Below are positions 57,283 through 60,705 of a DNA stretch of 60,705 nucleotides, in pieces; within the stretch, counting starts at the first letter, position 1, and each line of letters starts with the position of its first letter. A program made the translations under genes and the position numbers. Source of the DNA: Streptomyces sp. AC550_RSS872 (GTDB taxonomy: Bacteria > Actinomycetota > Actinomycetes > Streptomycetales > Streptomycetaceae); the NCBI RefSeq assembly GCF_019049285.1, contig NZ_JAGMUL010000040.1, forward strand, positions 1 to 60,705, in the 5' to 3' direction. The notes under the pieces are model-generated. The model did not search any database. It saw only the letters and a list, made by a program, of their open reading frames with translations, and was not told the origin of the DNA.

Positions 57283-58575
57283 ATGAACACAGCAGGTCAC
57301 CCGGAAGCAACGGAGCGCCGAGGCCTCGAACTGAACCCGTTCCGAGGACTTCGCTACGACCCCGACCGGGTCGGCGGCCTGGCCGCCGTGACATCCCCTC
57401 CGTACGACGTCGTCGTCCGCCCCGACGGCCTGCACCACCTCCAGGACGCCGACCCGCACAACATCGTCCGCCTGATCCTCCCCCAGGCCGCCACCCCCGA
57501 CGCCCGCAACGAACAAGCGGCCAAGACCCTCCGCCGCTGGCTCTCCGAAGGCGTCCTGGCCGCCGACCCCGAGCCTGGCCTCTACGTCTACGAACAGCGC
57601 GACGGCGACGGCATGCTCCAGCGCGGCGTCATCGGCGCCCTGCGTGTGACGGAGCCCGCGGAGGGCCTGGTCCTGCCGCACGAGGACGTCATGCCGCACG
57701 TGGTCGCCGACCGAGCGGACCTGATGCGCGCCACCTCGGCGAACCTCGAACCCCTGCTCCTGACCTACCGCGGCACCGGCACGGCCACCGACACGACCGC
57801 TCTCATCGAGCGCACGGTCGAACGCCCGCCGCTCTTCTCGACCACCACCGAGGACGGCTTCAGCCACCGCCTGTGGTCGATCACCGACCCGGCCGACCTG
57901 GCCCACGTCCAGTCCGATCTGACCCGCCACCAGGCCCTGATCGCCGACGGCCACCACCGCTGGGCGACCTACCGCCGACTCCGCGCGGAACACCCCTCAC
58001 CCAGCGCCTGGGACTACGGCCTCGTCCTCCTGGTCGACACGGCCCGCTACCCCCTTCGCGTCCGCGCCATCCACCGCCTCCTGCACGACCTGCCCGTACC
58101 GGACGCCCTGGCCGCCCTCGACGGCCTCTTCCGCGTACGCCGCCTCGAAGTCCCGCTCGCAGAGGCCCTGGAGGCCCTGGCCGACGCGGCCTGCGCGGGC
58201 AACGCCTATCTCCTCGCCGGAGACGGCGCCTTCCACCTCCTCGACCACCCGGACCCGGCCCTCCTCGACCGCACGGTCCCCACCGACCGCCCCGCCGCCT
58301 GGCGCACCCTCGACGCGACGGTCCTGCACGCCACACTCCTCGCCCACGTCTGGCACATCCCCGAGGACGACCCCAGCCGCATCGCCTACATCCACGACAC
58401 CGCCGCCACCGTCGGCAAGGCGGAACGCGACGGCGGTACGGCCGTCCTGATGCACCCGGTCCGCGAGGACGTCGTACGCGACCTCGCCCGCCAGGGCGTC
58501 ACGATGCCCCGCAAGTCGACGTCCTTCGGCCCGAAACCGGCCTCGGGCCTGGTGCTGCGCGCACTGGACCTCTGA
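57283..58575 (+). CDS. DUF1015 family protein
   Basis: 430 residues, starting 72 bases from the divergent HAD gene. TACGAT six bases before the ATG and no RBS suggest a leaderless mRNA. The family pattern is clear: NPFRGLRYDPDRVGGLAAVT, SPPYDVVVRPDG, LIADGHHRWATYRRLRAEHP and a C-terminal KSTSFGPKPASGLVLRALDL. DUF1015 proteins are widespread but have no established activity; the conserved GHHR resembles an active site. Confidence 0.9.
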   Translation: MNTAGHPEATERRGLELNPFRGLRYDPDRVGGLAAVTSPPYDVVVRPDGLHHLQDADPHNIVRLILPQAATPDARNEQAAKTLRRWLSEGVLAADPEPGLYVYEQRDGDGMLQRGVIGALRVTEPAEGLVLPHEDVMPHVVADRADLMRATSANLEPLLLTYRGTGTATDTTALIERTVERPPLFSTTTEDGFSHRLWSITDPADLAHVQSDLTRHQALIADGHHRWATYRRLRAEHPSPSAWDYGLVLLVDTARYPLRVRAIHRLLHDLPVPDALAALDGLFRVRRLEVPLAEALEALADAACAGNAYLLAGDGAFHLLDHPDPALLDRTVPTDRPAAWRTLDATVLHATLLAHVWHIPEDDPSRIAYIHDTAATVGKAERDGGTAVLMHPVREDVVRDLARQGVTMPRKSTSFGPKPASGLVLRALDL

Positions 58576-58581
58576 AACGCC

Positions 58582-58616
58582 GAAGGGCGGGACCCCTGTC
58601 CGGAATCCCGCCCTTC
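58582..58616. terminator. Bidirectional terminator DUF1015 / TPR gene
   Basis: Perfect 11-bp stem GAAGGGCGGGA with complement and a 13-base loop between convergent genes. Confidence 0.8.
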
Positions 58617-58629
58617 ACTTCACGCGCGC

Positions 58630-60513
58630 CTACTCCTTGTCGCCCTCGTCGGAGTCGGACCCAGCCGGGGCCTGCCCGTCCCCGCTGCCCTCGGTCTCGT
58701 TCTCGCCCTCGTCCTCATCGAGGGCGTCGACGAACTCGACACCGTCCAGCTCGGCGAGCCGGTCGGACGCGTCCGTGCTGCCGTCCTTGTCGGCCTCGAC
58801 AGCCTTGGCGAACCACTCACGCGCCTCGCCCCGCCGACCGGCGGCCAGCAGCGCATCGGCGTACGCATACCGCAGCCGCGCGGTCCACGGCTGCACGGAG
58901 TTGGAGGCGAGCTCGGGGCTCTGAAGCGTCACGATGGCCGCGTCCACCTGCCCCATGTCACGCCGAGCGCCGGCCGCGACGAGCCGCATCTCCACCTGCC
59001 CGGCCTTGTCCAGCTTGTGCACCTCGGGCGCCCCGGCCATGTCCAGCGCCTTCTCCGGCCGCCCGAGCCCACGCTCGCAGTCGGCCATGAGCGGCCACAG
59101 GTCCACGGTCCCGGTCATCCGCCGCGCGGCCCTGAACTCGGCAAGCGCCTCGGAGTACTTCTGGTTCGCGTACGCCGCGAACCCGGCCGCCTCACGTACG
59201 GCCGCCACCCGCGACGCCAGCCGCAGGGCCACCCTGGAGTAGCCGTAAGCGCCTTCGGGGTCCTCGTCGATGAGCCGCGCGACCATCACCAGGTTCCTGG
59301 CGACGTCGTCCGCGAGCGTCTTCGGCAGACTCTGAAGCTCCTGCCGTACGTCCTTGTCGATCTCCTCGCCCGTGACGTCCTCGGGGATCGGAAGCCGCTT
59401 GATCGGCTCGCGGTCGCCACGGTCCCGATCCCGCTCATCACGGAACCGGCCACCACCACGCCGGTCGTCACCACCGCGCCGGTCGTCCCGCCCACGGAAG
59501 CCACCCGGCCGCCCACCGCGGTCGTCCCTGCGGGGGCCGCGCCCGCCGCGATCGTCCCTGCGGTCGTCCCGCCCACGGAACCCACCGCGCTCGCCCCGGT
59601 TGTCATCGCGTCGGAAGCCACCGCGGTCCCCGCGATCACCGCCATCGCGGCGGTCGTCACGCCGGAACCCACCGCGGTCGTCGCCCCGGCGATCATCACG
59701 ACGCTCGTAGCTGCCACGGTTGTCATCACGCCGGAACCCACCGCGGTCGTCGCCCCGGCGATCATCACGGCGCTCATAGCTGCCGCGGTTGTCGTCGCGA
59801 CGGAAGCCCCCACGATCACCACGGTCGCCGCGATCGTCACGCCGGAAACCACGGTCACGGTCGTCACGGCGGCCGTATCCACCACGATCGCCGCGGTCAC
59901 CACCGTCGCGGCGGTCGTCACGGCGCTCGTAGCTGCCGCGGTTGTCATCACGCCGGAACCCACCGCGGTCGTCGCCGCGACGGTCATCACGGCGGTCATC
60001 GCGGCGCCCATAGCTGCCGCGGTTGTCATCACGCCGGAAGCCACCGCGGTCGTCGTCCCGCCTCACCCCACGATCGCCGCGTTCGCCACGGTCGTCCCGG
60101 CGGAAGGCAGGCCGGTCACCGTCGCGCCGGAAACCACGGTCGCGATCGTCGCGACGGGGCCCAGCGGGCCGGTCATCACGCCGGAACGGCGGCCGAGCCC
60201 CGCGGTCGTCGCCGCCCCGGCGGTCGTCGCGGCGCCCATAGCTGCCGCGGTTGTCATCACGCCGGAAGCCGCCCCTGTCGCCCCGATCACCGCGGTCATC
60301 GCCCCGACGGTCGTCACGTCGGTCATCGCCCCGACGGTCGTCACGTCGGTCATCCCGTCGGACGTACCCGCCACGGCCGGCGCCGCTGCCACCACGGTCA
60401 TTGTCACGACGGAACCCGCCGCGCTCCCCCCGGCTACCACGATCGCCACGGTCACTACTGTCCCGTCGCCGCTGGTCGCGCTCCGGTCGCTCGTCGGGGG
60501 AGTTGGTGGACAT
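58630..60513 (-). CDS. TPR protein with long Arg/Asp/Gly repeat region
   Basis: 627 residues, RBS AGGAG before ATG 60513. Residues about 10-370 are almost entirely Arg, Asp, Gly and Phe/Tyr in irregular repeats (GGFRRDDNRGSYERRDDRRG; DDNRGSY occurs five times), strongly disordered and of mixed charge like eukaryotic RGG proteins. Residues about 375-585 form a helical TPR-like domain (AYANQKYSEALAEFRAARRM; WPLMADCERGLGRPEKALDM), ending in an acidic tail. It lies directly downstream of a 5S rRNA and its terminator on the same strand. RNA or ribosome binding is an inference from composition and place. Confidence 0.85.
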   Translation of the reverse strand: MSTNSPDERPERDQRRRDSSDRGDRGSRGERGGFRRDNDRGGSGAGRGGYVRRDDRRDDRRGDDRRDDRRGDDRGDRGDRGGFRRDDNRGSYGRRDDRRGGDDRGARPPFRRDDRPAGPRRDDRDRGFRRDGDRPAFRRDDRGERGDRGVRRDDDRGGFRRDDNRGSYGRRDDRRDDRRGDDRGGFRRDDNRGSYERRDDRRDGGDRGDRGGYGRRDDRDRGFRRDDRGDRGDRGGFRRDDNRGSYERRDDRRGDDRGGFRRDDNRGSYERRDDRRGDDRGGFRRDDRRDGGDRGDRGGFRRDDNRGERGGFRGRDDRRDDRGGRGPRRDDRGGRPGGFRGRDDRRGGDDRRGGGRFRDERDRDRGDREPIKRLPIPEDVTGEEIDKDVRQELQSLPKTLADDVARNLVMVARLIDEDPEGAYGYSRVALRLASRVAAVREAAGFAAYANQKYSEALAEFRAARRMTGTVDLWPLMADCERGLGRPEKALDMAGAPEVHKLDKAGQVEMRLVAAGARRDMGQVDAAIVTLQSPELASNSVQPWTARLRYAYADALLAAGRRGEAREWFAKAVEADKDGSTDASDRLAELDGVEFVDALDEDEGENETEGSGDGQAPAGSDSDEGDKE

Positions 60514-60555
60514 CGGTGACTCCTGTCTTCGGTACTACAAGCATTGTAAAAACGA

Positions 60556-60599
60556 AAGGACCCCTGGTCCCAGCTGAACGCTGGTGACCAGGGGTCCTT
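60556..60599 (-). terminator. rRNA operon terminator
   Basis: 12-bp stem AAGGACCCCTGGTC-type hairpin followed on the minus strand by TTTCGTTTTT, just after the 5S rRNA. An inner CCAGC/GCTGG pair extends the hairpin. Confidence 0.92.
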
Positions 60600-60609
60600 C
60601 CCAAAGATT

Positions 60610-60705
60610 GTTCGGCGGCGTCCTACTCTCCCACAGGGTCCCCCCTGCAGTACCATCGGCGCTGTAAGGCTTAGCTTCCGGGTTCGGAATGTAACCGGGC
60701 GTTTC
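60610..60705 (-). rRNA. rrf: 5S ribosomal RNA (5' part beyond right edge)
   Basis: The minus strand reads GAAACGCCCGGTTACATTCC then GAACCCGGAAGCTAAGCC and ends GGACGCCGCCGAAC, the standard actinobacterial 5S sequence. About 96 of roughly 117-120 bases are inside the window. The rest of the rRNA operon (16S, 23S) should lie to the right. Confidence 0.97.

Noticed and set aside
59440..60430. Dense short repeats resembling a CRISPR array
   Set aside because: The repeats are in-frame, irregular in spacing and encode Arg/Asp/Gly repeats of the TPR protein; there are no unique spacers and no cas genes.

Overview
This is very GC-rich actinobacterial chromosome, almost certainly Streptomyces. Supporting signs are frequent GTG starts, many 4-bp start/stop overlaps, leaderless-looking promoters, SepF-like, DUF5685, DUF1015, WYL and MTB12-like proteins, two Rpf/transglycosylase-domain proteins, a DmdR/IdeR-type iron box, and the end of an rRNA operon at the right edge. 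Much of the gene order (der, plsC, cmk, tyrA, aroH; rluB, scpB, scpA, parA; ald; nudix, pyrG; recN, nadK, tlyA) is a conserved actinobacterial core block. From memory it matches the region around SCO1749-SCO1790 of S. coelicolor; I did not check this. No prophage, CRISPR array, insertion sequence or tRNA was seen.

Layout. 0-9.7 kb: a partial DUF5685 gene, a SepF-like division protein, a glutaryl-CoA-dehydrogenase-like enzyme, an MFS exporter, a 28-codon small ORF with a strong RBS ahead of a PAP2 phosphatase, an I78 inhibitor, a solitary cytochrome oxidase subunit I gene and a WYL regulator that overlaps it tail to tail. 9.7-16.2 kb: a branched-chain amino acid (HAAT) type ABC system. Its binding protein and an MTB12-like lipoprotein lie on the minus strand; divergently, a membrane protein, a rare LivH-LivM-LivG fusion and LivF lie on the plus strand. 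16.1-17.5 kb: two secreted Rpf-domain proteins. 18-24 kb: two hypothetical genes, then der-plsC-cmk and tyrA-aroH (prephenate/chorismate steps). 24-28.3 kb: a Rieske lipoprotein, then a compact ADP-ribose/nucleotide cluster (NrtR-type Nudix regulator, ADP-ribosylglycohydrolase and two RlaP-type nucleotidyltransferases) with a palindromic operator. 28.5-33.4 kb: chromosome-organisation operon parA, RHH protein, scpA, scpB, rluB. 33.7-42 kb: ald, a STAND/TPR regulator, Nudix hydrolase, pyrG and a GH15 enzyme. 42-48.5 kb: flavoenzymes, a PucR regulator, a GT4 glycosyltransferase and a short PNPT-family (MraY/WecA-like) membrane protein. 48.6-52.6 kb: recN, nadK, tlyA and a small acidic protein. 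52.7-56.1 kb: an SCP2 protein and an iron-siderophore ABC importer behind an iron box. 56-60.7 kb: a NagD-like HAD phosphatase, DUF1015, and a TPR protein with a long Arg/Asp/Gly repeat tail directly downstream of a 5S rRNA and its terminator.

The most notable points are: (1) the Liv transporter, where a Walker A Lys-to-Arg change in LivF and a decayed signature motif in the LivG domain fall on the same predicted composite ATP site; (2) the NrtR/ARH/RlaP cluster, which looks like an ADP-ribose-responsive nucleic-acid or nucleotide modification module; (3) the repeat-rich basic/acidic protein abutting rRNA; (4) an uncatalogued small ORF and several strong palindromes; and (5) four copies of a dispersed intergenic repeat, one of which encodes the C-terminus of a protein.
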